A stretch of 64,000 nt of DNA from Climacium dendroides (lineage: Eukaryota > Streptophyta > Bryopsida > Hypnales > Climaciaceae): NCBI GenBank assembly GCA_950106755.1, contig OX467083.1:22687029-22751028 (forward strand), read 5' to 3'. The notes beneath the pieces were generated by a model. That model saw only the letters and a program-made list of their open reading frames with translations. It was not told where the DNA came from and did no database searches. This document shows, piece by piece, positions 31,851 through 44,519 of this stretch; the stretch's first letter is position 1, and each line of letters starts with the position of its first letter. The translations under genes and the position numbers were made by a program.

Positions 31851-33485
31851 AATAAAACAAATCTACAACAACAAGAGTCGAAGTACCAACAATTCCTATA
31901 ATCACAACAACCCCCAAAGCGGCATCGCCTAGGTTTTGGGGGGGGATTAGCACAAGTTTAGTAAATGGAAACTCAACCAACAATTTTCAACAATAGCCAA
32001 ACGAGTTTTACAATCAATTGCTAATATTTGAAGGGTCTCCTCATGTCCTTCAAAGCTTGAAAAAGAACAACAAAAGTATTCAGAAAACAACACATATACA
32101 AGTTGGAACCAAAATTTGGCTCAATAGTCCAATCTAATGAACTAATGTATATGTGGTGCCAAAATAGTCACCAATTAGTAACAAAAGAGTGGTTTGAGAG
32201 AAAAATGAGAGTCCTTATATACTTTTTTCAAGGGCCTCATTCCCCCCAAGTTCCTACAAGGTAATCTTATTTCCTAATTTTTTCATCCTAATTCTAATTT
32301 TTTAACTTTTTACGCTGGTCCAACATGTTAACTTTTGGAGAAAGACTCCAAATTACAAACGGATTGTGCCATTGGCTTCAAAAGGCCATTTTTAGTCTAC
32401 AAACCCCCCCACCCATTTTTCCTATGTCAAAATCACAATAATTCTTAGTGCCAACTAAATGACCAAAAATGAATAAAAACTCAACTTTTGGAGATCAACT
32501 TTTCTATGAAAAGTAACTAACCTAGGTTCTTTAGTAAGTATAAAGGAGTAAAAAAAGACCCCGCTTTGACTTCAATCTGATGCCATATGCTCCGGATACA
32601 CCGGTCAACTCCACACTTAATCTTCAATTTTGCCAATTTTGAAGGATCTTGTCAATTTTGAGTCTTTTGACTATTGGAATGCTACAAAATTTGTTGGAGA
32701 TCATTATTAACATAAAAAAAGATATAATAAGTTTTAGTGAGATTTTACCGCAATTTGGATAATTTTTAAGAATTTCCCTTCATGGCATTAAGCGGTTGAC
32801 TGCTCGGAAAAAGATCCTTTGAAGATCAGAAAAAACCGAGAATTTTCATGGAACCTCTCATGGAGTTCCAAAAGAGATTTGCAAATTTATATTCCCACTT
32901 TGCACATCTACGAAAGGAAAATCAAATCCTACTATCTCCTTTAACTTCCGATAATTAGGGAGTCTTCCAAATGGAAGGGAATCTTAGCAAACTGATTGCT
33001 CCGTTGGATTCCTAGCATGATTTCCACCTCAAGTAATCATATTTAGGTTGTAGATGACCTTCTCTGGTCCGTCTTGAGTTTCCTTCACCTACGAGCAAAT
33101 AATTGGGGTTTCTACTATTTCACCAATGGGATGGGGAAACTAAAACCTCTCTTTGAGAATCTAAATTAGGGTTCTCTTATAGTTCCCTCAGACCAATTTA
33201 ATTAGGATTTGTCACTGAAAGGCAAGTTTAAACAAGTTAGGCAATTTCTACCACATACGTTTACTTTGTACAATTTTTGGGTTTTTATCCTATCTACATG
33301 TAGGATTTGATCACAATTAAAGGAAAATGCCCCATTTATGACCAATTGCTATTTTGTTATGTGACATCTCCATTTTAGTTATTCACTCTTTTGGGACTTT
33401 TGGTATATAAAACTATATTCAAAACTAATCAAATCCAAAAAAACAAATCTTGAATTATGAGCAACTAAATGGGCTCTCACACCCA
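31851..33485. other. Gene-free sequence between satellite and Helentron copy 2
   Basis: No supported gene or element ends. A run of nine G at about 31938 and eight C at about 32404 are the only oddities. Confidence 0.45.
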
Positions 33486-35983
33486 TGTTTTGATAAATCC
33501 GTGTCTTCATCATCCAAAACAAATCAAAGATGAAGGTCAATATTACTTGGAAAATTGGGTTTGTAGTTAGTGTTTTCATTTGAAGATGAGATTATAAAAA
33601 TAATTTCACCCAATCATTTCAACATTGATTTTTGATTTTGTATTTGAATCAACAATCATTTGTTTTTTTATATTTTGAGGGAAACGATATACATCGTCAA
33701 ATATTAAATGCGGAGTTTGGATATTTAACTTCGATGTTAATGATTTGGAATGGGCTTCAACAAGTAAAAGTAAAATTGCATTCCACCTCTTGTTTTTTTT
33801 AGTCTACTTGGCCATATTATGACCAAAAGATTCATAATCGTAAGTAGTCCAGTTAGCCTTTTCTTTTGTTTTTCCTCCATATCTTGTATCAAAAATAAAC
33901 AAAGCATCTTCATCAATAACTATTGCATCTTTTTGAAATGAGCCCAGCTTTGCTGCTATTTCAATAGGTTTTGACCATTTCAAACCTTTGGAGTTTTCAA
34001 TTATCTTTGTATATTTCCATGTCCATTGCTTGAGTGGTTTCAATGAATCTTTTTGGCTTTGATGATTTTTTTGTAAAGGATAGAGAATTTTTGGAATTAG
34101 TTTCTCCAACTTCTTGAACTTGGAGAGGTCTTCTTTAGGCGATACATTAGCCCAATTTGCCTTGAAGTCTTTGTATCCATTGCTGACAAAAGATACAAGT
34201 TGGTCTTCAGAACCGTATTGAGATGTATCATGAGAAAACATCATATGCTTAAGTAATTGATTATCTTCGTTTATCAACCATTTCAAAGCATTTTGTACTG
34301 CTGAAAGCGATTTCATTTTATTGGCCATATATGCAGCAGTTTTGGGTTGCAAAATATTTGCATTCACTCCATTAAAAAAATCATTGAGGTTTATTGCACA
34401 AGCGGCTTAACTCCTTATGTTGTTCTATATTTAAATTCCTCCATGGCTTCAACCATTTTATTGCGAAGGGTCTTTTGAAAAAATCTTGATTTTCTTCATG
34501 TTTTTTTTTCATTTTCATTGAAGAATATATATATTTTTATCATATGCTTCACACATTTTTAACAATTCATGAAAAGAAGCCTTATCTGGTAAAAATACAT
34601 GGCATGTGTATTAATCTAAAGATTTCCAAAGGGTGCTTAATGTCTTGTCTTTTGTTTTGTTAGATTGCCGATGAAGAATGTAGATCATAGCTTTGACTAC
34701 ATTCATACGATTGAAATCTTCTTCTCGATATTCTGGATTAGGACATGAATAATGTTCAAACACTTTTCTCATTTTTTGTAGATCTTCAAAAACAATAGTA
34801 TATTTATGTCGTTTAAAATATTCGTCATTGGAGTGGGAAGACATAGCTAAATATTTGGCAGGTTTGTCATATAAAACTATAGTGGTTTGTCTTTTCTTGA
34901 ATGTCTTTTCATATTCGAGTGCAAACATTTCACCTTGTTCATATTTGATCGCTGCCTCTTTACAAGCCTTCACTATGTATTGTCCATCAACAGGTTCCCA
35001 TCTTACTGAAGACAAAAATGAGGTTGTTGGTCTATTATCAATTGCACAATTAGGCTTTTTAAGTGCATTTTGAAATGTGTTATATGGTGAAAAAAGGTTG
35101 ATGTCTTTTGATTCTTCATTCTGAATGCCAATGGGTTTTAATACAAGTGGAGATATTGCATTTGAATCACTTTGTAATAAGTCATGAATTTTTTTTACAT
35201 TGTCTATGTTGCATTCACGGTGATTTGTAAGTGTAGATGGTTCTAAAATATGATCAATACACACATCAAACTTATATTCACGACCAAATATAAAACCACT
35301 TTCAAGTTCTTTGTATGTATAGAATTCAATAGTAAAATCATAATTCTTAGTTTGATCAATCTTAGACTTTTTTCGAGGATTTGAACTTTTTGAAGTTGAA
35401 TTAGTTTTTTTATCATTGGAAGATTTATCAATTTGTGATTTCACCATGGGAATATAATGATATTGTGCATATGCAATGCATACTGGATCATTTGTTGGTG
35501 GCACTCCATCAAAAAAGACCAAAACTGGATTTTTTGTACCTATTTTTTTTTAAACTTTCAATATTGTAAAGATGAAATGGCTATTGTAAATATAGAGGAA
35601 TGAATTGCATGATACATCCATCTCCCCACAATCCATTGTGGTCATGACTAGACTTCGCCATCAATTCAAAATATTTGTCGATAGTTGTATCTTTACTTAA
35701 TTTGTGCAACTCAAAATTGTCCTTTATAACTCCAACCCATTTTCTTTTGTTGATGACCATTTGAAACATATAATTTTAATATATTTGTTGTGTGGATTCA
35801 AAGATGATCCAAATAGTCAAATTGTTCTTTTATAGAGATTTTGTTTCCATAGAGCATTATATGACTTACAACATCGAATAAACAGTCTCCAACCCTATAA
35901 TTATAATTTTGAACCAATTTTAAATGTAAAGGTTCATAGTATTCTACAAATTTTTCATAATCATTAGGTTCTAAAATTGCCAT
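33486..35983 (-). pseudogene. Second OTU-like protein with long unknown region, copy 2 (3' truncated)
   Basis: ATG at 35983 opens MAILEPNDYEKF. The Cys box is canonical (VGDCLFDVVSHIML). Frame changes near 35770 and 35550 separate it from the 303-codon open stretch 34611-35522, which holds the His box AYAQYHYIPMV at its start, the KKSKID basic linker and the FYTYKELESGFIFGREYKFD region. A second open stretch of 187 codons (33804-34367) covers QPKTAAYMANKMK to FDTRYGGKTKEKANW. It is about 90 percent like copy 1 by eye across the whole length, and coding-like blocks dominate over indels, so this long tail was under protein-level constraint before decay. The last ~70 codons of copy 1 are absent. 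Confidence 0.75.
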
Positions 35984-36513
35984 GATTGCAATGAAATACA
36001 AATCTAGTAATATAAATAATGCAATATTCTATGAGAGCATGAAAGTAATCTTAAAACTAGAAATGAAAAATATATTTGACAGCAATTCTATTTATACATG
36101 AAATATTCAAAAGATTTAAAATAGAAGAAGGAAAAAATGTAAAAGAATAGATTAAATTTAAAATGTAAAATGTAAAAATAAAATAAAGTAATTGTTGATC
36201 AAAATAAACTTTACTTTGTTATGATTTTTAAAATAAATCGAACTAAGTTTACTTTTCCTTGAATCTATCAAGAAAACTAAGATTGTCCATAACTTTTTCA
36301 TATTTAGTCCAAGTAAAATGAATCAAAGCTTCATATTGATTCAAAACTAAAATCCTCTCTTTTGTCCTCACATTTGTTTGTCATGAAAATTGATTTGTAT
36401 AAATTATTTTAATAATGGAGTAGAAATCTAGGAAAATTAAAAATTAAAAATACAAGAAATATGAAAGAAAATAAAATTTATGTATATACATAAATTATCT
36501 AATCTAATATGTT

Positions 36514-37232
36514 TTATTTAAAGAATAAATTTTGTTTATTGCATGTATAATTAGGCATTGTATTTGGAAGTTTAAATGCACAATATATTGGTTTATGACA
36601 ATCGGGCCAATAAGCATCTGTAACACCATATTTTGTATCTTGACCAGGGATATTTGTCCAAATATGATCTATTAATGAATTTGATTTAGTAGTAGGTGTT
36701 GATAGTTGTTGTTTGAAGTAGTATTTAGACATGACTTGAATAAGTTGTTGAGAATTGTTGTCTTTGTTTTTATTCATACATAAATCAACATTAAAATCTC
36801 GAAGAATAAGAGTAGGACATATTAGTGGCGCTTCAGTAATTAATTCATTTATAATTTGAAGAAACATTGACATCGAAGTAGAATGAGCTTGATAAATAGT
36901 TATTATTTGAATAGCACTGCGAGTGATTTCATTAAATGTTGCTCCTATAAATTCAGATTCATTGTAATTTTTTATTGTAGTTGTTGAACACATTACGTTT
37001 TTATTATATAGTAAAAGTAAGCGTGTTTGTCAAATGTATGTATATAGTTGTACTTGGATATATTTATAAATTGTGATACTTTTTGTGCAAGTCTTATCCT
37101 AGTTTCTTGAAAACATAATATGTGGGATGATTGTAAATTATGATCACTTTGTATGTCATATTGATGTTTTGGTAAAGAATTAATATTGATGCTTTGAATG
37201 ATTATATGTGAATGGCGCATGGTTTTTAACAT
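36514..37232 (-). pseudogene. Helentron EEP (AP-endonuclease-like) ORF, copy 2
   Basis: ATG at 37232 overlaps the helicase TAA (37228-37226) as ATGTTAA, exactly as in copy 1. SININSLPKHQYD and HILCFQETRIRLA (catalytic Glu kept) are followed by a small deletion near 37010, which shifts the frame. From 36993 the frame resumes and reads LILRDFNVD (Gly to Arg before the Asp), SLIDHIWTN and PDCHKPIYC, then stops at 36514. With copy 1 it shows a full EEP domain of about 235 residues. Confidence 0.85.
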
Positions 37233-38760
37233 TGGTACAAATAAGTTCCATTTTGCTATTGACTTTAGTCTTTCTATTTATGAAGAAACTGAATTATCTA
37301 CATAAAAAATTTGACATGGTTAATGGATGCAATAGATACAATTTTTCTTTTGTTCTAATATGTGACAAAGTAGTATATGAAAGTCCATGCTTATTGACAC
37401 CTTTTGGATTAAATGCCATTTCCTCTAAGACAGACCTTGAGAACAATGAATGGTTCGTGTAGTAGCTAATTGTATTGGAAATTGAATACGAGTGAGGAGA
37501 GTTATTTGAGTTTGTCCAAACATTATTTCTTTTGTTAAAGCTTCAATAGGTGTCCACGATAATGCAATGCTTTTGTCTTTGTATAAATGAGCATTTGCCA
37601 AATGTGTTAAAGTTCCAACCTTTGCATTTAAAAATTCTATCAAAATATATTTCTTTGAATTTGTGATGAGTGATGTTTTGAAAAGACCATCAGCTCCATT
37701 AACCAAACCATCATGTATAGCATAATTTCCTGCACAAAGTTCTACTAGCATGTCTTTTTAAACTTTTATTATTGTATGTAATCCAACAGTTTTGCTAGGA
37801 TCATTAGGAATTTCAAATGATGTGGACAAAGAAGGATGCCGAATATCAGTTGTTGTTAAATGATATATAGGTCCTTTAGCTTGATAAAAAAAAATTTGTG
37901 TTATGAGTCGTTGTGTCTTTGTTCATATAAAACAAGTGTGGAATTGTAGAATCATTTGGAGGTGTTATTAAGCATAATGAATTGATTGTGTTAACATCTA
38001 CAATGGTGTGACATGCCTTTCAAAACCTATTTAGTATGTCAATAAAGATTGGATCATTTTGTCGCATTCACTATAGTTAGTTCATAACATTGTATACATT
38101 CATACCAAAAACTAGGTGCTAAACAATTTAGTCCATGATTTAATTTTTGAAAGACCCATTTGTCTCTAACTAGAGGCGCTTGATAAAAATCACCACAAAC
38201 TATAATGTCTAATCCACCAAAAAAATTGTTTTGAACATGTTTAATAGAGTGAAGTCTTTGGTCAATTGCATTCAACATCCTTGCTCCAACAAGTGATATT
38301 TCATCTATTATTATTAGTTTTATTTGTTCATATTGATCTCTTAACTTATTTAGCAATTCTGATGATAATTTTTCAATGTTTGATAGTGATTGATTTATTG
38401 GAATGTGTAAAGCTGAATGTATAGTACATCCATCTATATTAAATGCAGCTTTTCCAATATATGCCATTAGTAGTGCTTTTGGCTTTAAAGGATTTGATTC
38501 TATATCACTATGATAAAAGCAAAACAATCTTTGTATAATAAGTTGTAACGTGAATGTTTTTTTAGTACCAACACCTCCAGTTAGGAATAAATGTATAGGA
38601 ATATTTGCCTTAACACACTTTCTATACATGAGATCATCGTAAATTGCTCTTTGTTCTTCATTTAGATTGCGAAGTAATTTGAAGAATTCTAATTCATTCA
38701 TTAAATCAACATTTCGAAAAGTATGATGTTCTAAATTGTTGGTGGTGTAATGCCTGGCAT
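37226..38760 (-). pseudogene. Helentron Pif1-like helicase domain, copy 2
   Basis: Open from 38701 to 38054 (215 codons): LNEEQRAIYDDLMYRKC, Walker A GGVGTKKT (the glycine before the Lys is Lys), LIIIDEISLVGARML (Walker B), and VCGDFYQAPLVRD. After shifts it continues in 37751-37425 (MLVELCAGNYAIHDGLVNGA..., then HCSQGLS) and ends in YQC at the TAA 37226-37228. Each copy has lost a different Walker A glycine, so neither would bind ATP normally even without the frame breaks. Confidence 0.87.
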
Positions 38761-38799
38761 GCGGTTTTATATATATATCGGAAGCAAGATCATATTTTT

Positions 38800-41385
38800 C
38801 AATATTTTCTATATTTGTGTATAATCCATTGTATTTGCTTCTACATCATCCCATATATTGTAATTTTTGTCAATTTGCAATTCATTTGCAATTTGTTGTA
38901 AACGGTCCCATTCTAGAACACAATTTTCTTTAGTTGTAGCAATTTGATAGTTGAATTTTTTACTTATATTAATAATATCATTGATTTTCTCATCATAAGC
39001 TTCTTTCCAAGTATTTTTGTTATTTTTTTGAGAAGCTTCTGTTTTAAAAAATGGTACATATAATAATAATTGTTCTCTTGCCAAATTTTCTAAATCTCCA
39101 TATGGATAATTTCATTAAAATGGCAATTATTCCGTGAAAATGGCACAAGGGGGACTGCAAAATGGAAGAAATTTATAGAAAGATGGCACGAGGGTAAAAA
39201 AACATGAGAATTGCTTTGCAATTTGGACTTGTTAGGAATAGAATTAGCACATCTATGAAGTTGACATGCTAAAAAGTGCTATCGTATGTACTCTTGACTC
39301 ATGTAAATGACATACGGAATATCGCCATTTTAATGAAATTCTCCATCTATATTTGTTGTAATGAAAAAATCTTATAATTTTTGATGTTTGACATTTTATT
39401 ATTTTATTTTTTAACCAATAATAATTTGATGCAAATTCAGCTAAACATATATTATTCAATGAGTGAGGTCTTTTTATGTATTTATCAATAATAGATTTGC
39501 ACATAACATTAAAAGATTCAGGGGTCAATTTCGACAATGTTTTTTGTGGTTTCAAAAAGAAAGCATGTTCCTTAGGTGGTGATGTATTTATAAATTTAAA
39601 TATATGTGAACTATGATACAAAGGTAAGGAAAGAATCAAATAAACAACAAGTTGTGTTGACATTTGTTGTGCATTCAAAAATGCTTTTAAAATCCGTTTA
39701 TCAGCATCCGTTTTATTTTCTATACATTTTTTAATAATTGATTTTAATTCTATGGTTATACTTTTATCAACTTTTGTCATGTATGAAGTGCAATAGGTAG
39801 CTGCAGCATACAGATCTAGTATGAATTGAATATCTGAATTGGCATACCATGTATTTGCTATAGTTTTATTGAATGCATTAGTACATATATCACAAAGTTT
39901 ACATTTCAAAAATACTTGTGATCTCTTAAGTTGAGTACATAAATACGTAATGTAAGTTGACTTGTCTATATTAAAATGTATTAGAAATTCATCAAAAGTC
40001 ATTTGTAATTCAGCGCCTAACTCTTTTAGAAAATCAAATATGTCTTTATACTTATTTTTGTGATAATTTGGATTTTCTATGTCCTTACTATCTATTGGTT
40101 CTAAAACCATTGTTGTTTCCATTGGTGGAAGAGGATAATGAACTCTACACACCGGTTGCCCTTTTGTTCTACATGTTTGTGAATGCTTATGAGTTTGAGC
40201 TTCTTGTAAAGGAAAAAGAAGAAATGATTTGTCTGATGAAATATATTTGTCAATAAAAACAATAATTTCTTCATTAGAATTTATTTTATATTTTGGTACA
40301 TTCTTAATCCATATTATTGCATGTTCATGTTCACTACCCCTATGTTGAAATTCAGTGATAAAAAAGAAATCTACCACTTCACCTTTTTTAATTAATTTTT
40401 GAAATGCTTTATAATGGTTATTATAATATAATGCACATGTTATTGGATCAGACCTTGTTAGTTCTACTATATGAATAGACTCAAGAGAATTGAAATGAAG
40501 TAAATTTAAATGTTTGGCATTTAATTTTTACAAAGCTTGTATTAGAGGGGTCCACAAACGCTCTGCACTTGTCAAAGTAATGAAAAATGTTGGAAGACCT
40601 AATTGTCTTATCATTGCAAATAAACTTTTCCATAGTCCTTTTATATAATTAGGTGATGTACGTAACCTTTCTAAATCATGAAATCCAATGTATGATTGTA
40701 AAATTTTATCTAAATTAGGTTCTTTAGCAACCTCACCAACTGTTAATATTCTTCCACTTAATTTTCCTTTTTTGATTCGAATCCAACTAGAATTTTTAAC
40801 TTTTTCAATGCAAATTTCAATCACTTTGAAAAAAATGTTTTGAATATTTGTAGCAAAATCATGATTTTTATGTAGTAGTTCCCATTTTGCTATTTTATGA
40901 TAAGACATATTGTTGTATATTTTTTCATTTTGAGGATGACCAAAAAACAATGCTGGAAAATTAAGTTCTTCACTATATTTATCTTTGAAGATTCCTATAG
41001 GATGATACTCTTCACTAGGTGCAATAGATAAACCATTTTTACTAGATGTTGATATTTTATCATAATCTTGTATAGCTTTAGAGTCTAAAAAATTATGCAC
41101 CATTGTTTATGTAAAAACATCTTCTATTTCTTCTTCAAAATTATCTTGGTTTGCAATATCATCTTCAAAATTATCATTTTCAATTTTTGTTTGCACATAT
41201 ATAGCAAACAAACTATTCCATAGAGGATGAATTTTAACATTTAATTCTTTATACAATGGAGTATTCAACAAATCTTTCAATGCTAACATAATCATATTAG
41301 GGCGTACATTTCTAGACATAAAAGGAGATTTATAAACTAAACGACATTTTATAAAAATCCCTATTGTACCACCATCTTCAGGTAA
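38800..41385 (-). pseudogene. Helentron HUH Rep domain, copy 2, with nested MITE
   Basis: Open stretches 41319-41107, 41103-40528 and 40377-39253 hold the same Rep blocks as copy 1: SIAPSEEYHPIGIFKDKYSE, FFITLTSAERLW and GSEHEHAIIWI (HUH triad codons 40321-40329). TYCTSYMTK has both Tyr (39779-39796 region). Stops at about 41104 and 40525 differ from those of copy 1. The MITE at 39114-39344 splits the C-terminal part; reading resumes as LAREQLLLYVPFF (39084 onward). Confidence 0.88.
39114..39344. mobile_element. MITE inserted in Helentron copy 2
   Basis: It starts GGATAATTTCATTAAAATGG and ends CCATTTTAATGAAATTCTCC. Copy 1 shows the uninterrupted site. Flanks TCCATAT and TCTATAT look like a decayed 7-9 bp target duplication. 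The same ends occur at 48595-48923 and 56490-56805. A 9-10 bp duplication would suggest a Mutator-type element. Confidence 0.7.
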
Positions 41386-42160
41386 TCTCTATCAATGTAC
41401 AAAGAATGTACATTTTAGGAGGTGGACAATTTTAGAGCCCTATGCCATTTCAACTTCAAAACTTCATAATCAATTCCACAGATCTCCAAAAAAAAACATG
41501 AAACAACTTGCGTTAGATGGCCACTCCACTTGTCTTTCAAGGGAAGTTTACTGAAAAATATTTACCTCCCCCAATGCTCCAAATTCAGTTTCAGCTCTTA
41601 GGTGAGCAATTTATGAACCTCCTATCCTACCGTAATTCCTCTCCATGACTGCCTTCCCTGACTGCCTGAGTTAAGATGCTCCCTTCCTTTCCCTGTCTGA
41701 CTGAGTTAGGATCCGTCCATAGTTCGGGAAACTTTTTGAGTTTTACTGGCTAATTTCCTTCAATTCTCATATTGAACCGGTTTTTCCAGATTTGAGTCCG
41801 GTTATTTTCTCTGTTTTTTACTCAAAATAGAAATTTTATAGATTTTTGGACCGGTTTTTTGCCGATGTTTTCAAATTGCAACCGGTTTTTTTCCCAATTC
41901 CTCCGGCTAACTTTGAACTAGCCGCTGGTTTTTTCCGAACATTGGATCCGTCATCAGCCGCTAGGGTCATCATTCCACTCACTCACTCTTTCCCTGCCAG
42001 GGACTGTCTGATTCTTCGTTCCCCTGCCACAAGGGGTTCAATCTTCCTTTCCCTGCAAAGTGACTGACTGAGTTAATGTAGACTAGGGTCATCATTCCAC
42101 TCACTCACCCTCGAACGGCTGTCACTATTGCCAGCTTCCAGTAAGGTAGTATGGCCTTAA
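41386..42160. other. Non-coding region with a segment duplicated at 49.7 kb
   Basis: From about 41735 to 41955 the DNA matches 49740-49960, with CCGG/CG sites here changed to CCAA/TG there. GACTGACTGAGTTA-type short repeats are scattered through 41655-42080. No gene is supported. Confidence 0.55.
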
Positions 42161-42743
42161 CCCATGAAGTGCCGAGGCTAATTTTGTGTCAAAATCACTT
42201 TAAACTATCACTTCTACTACGTTCACCTTCAAAATAATACTTTAAAAATATTTAAAAAAATCTGACCACAGGATCTTTTTCTACACTTGTTTTAGATCAC
42301 GTGATAATTTTTTTGTGATTTTTGACCATACAAATTGAAAGGTATTAGCATTCAAAATGAAAGAAATTCATTTCTTTCAAGAAGTTGCTATGATTGCCCA
42401 CAAATCAAGAAGCTCCATAACTTTCACATCTCTAATCCAAATGGAATGAATCAAAGCTTCCCATTTACAAAAAAATATAATCTATAAGGAAAAAAAATAT
42501 TAAAATTTTTATTTCAATTTTTTGTGGATTTTTTTTGCTACCCGATCTCCTCCATTTTGAAGTTATTGAGGCATAACTTTTGCTCTTGGACACCAATTAA
42601 AATAAAAAAAATTATATTCCTAGAAAGCTCATAAGTTTTTCTATCTTATGAAAAAGTTTCAAAAAGTTTCAGTAAAAATTGAGATTATAAGAGCCTGCCC
42701 AAAATCCATTTTGTCCCTTGTAGGGATAATGGGACTTTAGGGG
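42161..42743. mobile_element. TTAA-flanked non-autonomous element, long family, copy C (583 bp)
   Basis: Perfect TTAA on both sides (42157-42160 and 42744-42747). Starts CCCATGAAGTGCCGAGG and ends ACTTTAGGGG. Interior blocks follow copies A and B in order. This is the cleanest copy for boundaries. Confidence 0.75.
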
Positions 42744-42747
42744 TTAA

Positions 42748-43810
42748 AGCACCCCTCTTCTTCAAACCGTCCTGTACGTAGCTATAGAGTGGATGCAAGG
42801 TGATCCTCGAATGGACCACTTTGGTCCGTTAATGAATTCAAGAAAAATTATGGGACACCTATGGTCACAAATAGGTGACTATGATCTGAATCTTTAAAAA
42901 TTCATAAGTACTTCAAAAATGCTTGGAAAAATACGAAACTATTTGTGTCGTGTTCCACATCTATTATTCTTTCTTTGAAAGATGAGCTAAAAATCATTTT
43001 GTCCATGGAAACTTGTGAAAAAGGCAAATCAGCCCTTAAGGTAGAAGTACCTATTTCAGATAACTTAAGCATTTCAATATGTATGATTTGGGAAAGTCAT
43101 GGAGGAACTGATTCAAGATGTGCTAAAATAAGATTGCTGAAGAATGCTAAAAAAATTAATTAAAAAAAAAAAATGAATATCTTATTGAATGTAAAAAACA
43201 GTTTTTTCATCCGGACCCATTCAGTTCTGGTTTCATAAACTCACCTATTCTAATTACCTTTGGCACTTTTCAAAGTTTTTGAATTTTTTTTATTTTACTA
43301 TAACTAAATGAGGTCTAAAATTTACTTCAAATAGAATTCTTGCTTTAATTTGACATAACTATGAGCGATTGAGCTCCTACTAACTTTAATTCATTTATCC
43401 CACATTGTTTACTTTACCACCTACCATCCCATATGTATATAAAGATTTGTCTTTTGATTCCAAAATCACAAATCATGAAAGGCATTCAAAACACATAGTG
43501 AGGAAATTGAAGCATTAGTTTCAATGAGTAGAATGCTAATTTCATGAAATTTTTAATCTTAAACATTGATTTTGTTTCTAATGTAATTGAATGCATTGTT
43601 TTTAATGTAGTTGATTGCATTGTTTTTTTAGTAACCCATTTTGTTATTAAACTTAATTGTAAGTTTGTCTTAGATACCTAGGCGAGTGACCTTCAATTTT
43701 CTAACAATTTGTCATGTATGGATTATTAGCTACTGATGAGTGTGAAATATTCCATATCATTATGTATAAGGGAAGGTAGTCCTTCTCACTCCTTTAGGGT
43801 AGAATCACCC
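42748..43810. other. Gene-free AT-rich sequence
   Basis: Nothing supported apart from the sequence ATTGCATTGTTTTT repeated in tandem near 43590-43625. Confidence 0.45.
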
Positions 43811-43818
43811 ATTACTAA

Positions 43819-43971
43819 CATGGTTGTCATACTAAACAAGTTACTATTCATTTCTTGTTCTGTAGGACGAGTTACTATTCATCAAATATACCTCTCAAGT
43901 ACATTTGATGAAAAGTAACTTGTCCTACAGGACAAAAAATGAATAGTAACTTGTCCAGTATGACAACCATG
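43819..43971. mobile_element. Foldback hAT-like MITE with 8 bp target duplication
   Basis: ATTACTAA lies directly on both sides (43811-43818 and 43972-43979). The element is a 153 bp hairpin starting CATGGTTGTCATAC and ending GTATGACAACCATG, with arms of about 70 bp. An 8 bp duplication points to the hAT superfamily. The same element with a tandemly amplified arm is at 22099-22380. Confidence 0.82.
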
Positions 43972-44138
43972 ATTACTAACCACAACTCCATCAGCAATCA
44001 ATAGGGGGGCTGAAATTCAAGAGAGTCTGTACTAACTTTCAAACATGATTTCTTGATTTCCCACCATCAATTCCTCTATTCTTTTCACGACACATCTAAG
44101 CTAAACCAGCCCAAACTTTTGAGGATATATAACTACCC

Positions 44139-44475
44139 CGTGTTCGAGCGGGGCACTCGTCGCCGTCTGTGTTCGAGCGGGGGCACTCGTCGCCGTCTGT
44201 GTTCGAGCGGGCACTCGTCGTCGTCTGTGTTCGAGCGGGGGCACTCGTCGCCGTCTGTGTTCGAGCGGGGCACTCATCGTCGTCTGTGTTCGAGCGGCGG
44301 CACTCGTCGCCGTCTGTGTTCGAGCGGGCACTCGTCGTCGTCTGTGTTCGAGCGGAGGCACTTGTCGTCGTCTGTGTTCGAGCGGGGGCACTCGTCGTCG
44401 TCTGTGTTCGAGCGGGGGCACTCGTCGCCGTCTGTGTTCGAGCGGGGCACTCATCGTCGTCTGTGTTCGAGCGGA
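44139..44475 (+). repeat. CpG-rich minisatellite, 12 units of 27-30 bp
   Basis: Each unit reads GTGTTCGAGCGG, a variable G-run, CACTCGTCG, then CCGTCT or TCGTCT. Unit-to-unit variants suggest a higher-order pattern (units 4-6 resemble units 10-12). It lies immediately upstream of the ATG at 44520, and one frame stays open through it into that gene. The array is absent from the duplicate at 20440. Confidence 0.9.
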
Positions 44476-44519
44476 GGCACACCTTTGTGAAGATACGAAG
44501 GTCGGATACTCAGATCAAA

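Larger units (their letters stand above)
33486..41385 (-). mobile_element. Helentron/Helitron2-like transposon, copy 2 (truncated at both ends)
   Basis: This is collinear with copy 1 in reverse, from copy 1 position about 2787 (here 41385) to about 11760 (here 33486). It has no solo LTR at the copy 1 insertion site and no long TA tracts, but carries its own MITE at 39114-39344. The RPA-like gene, first OTU and the end of the last ORF are missing; homology stops abruptly on both sides. The ORFs are longer than in copy 1 but still broken. Confidence 0.85.

Noticed and set aside
31750..31983. Minus-strand 77-codon ORF next to the satellite
   Set aside because: Half of it is satellite sequence, with no motif and no partner copy.
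44096..44482. Long minus-strand ORFs (Thr/Ala/Arg-rich) across the minisatellite
   Set aside because: Multiple frames on both strands stay open because the unit lacks stops; there is no conserved domain and no start context.
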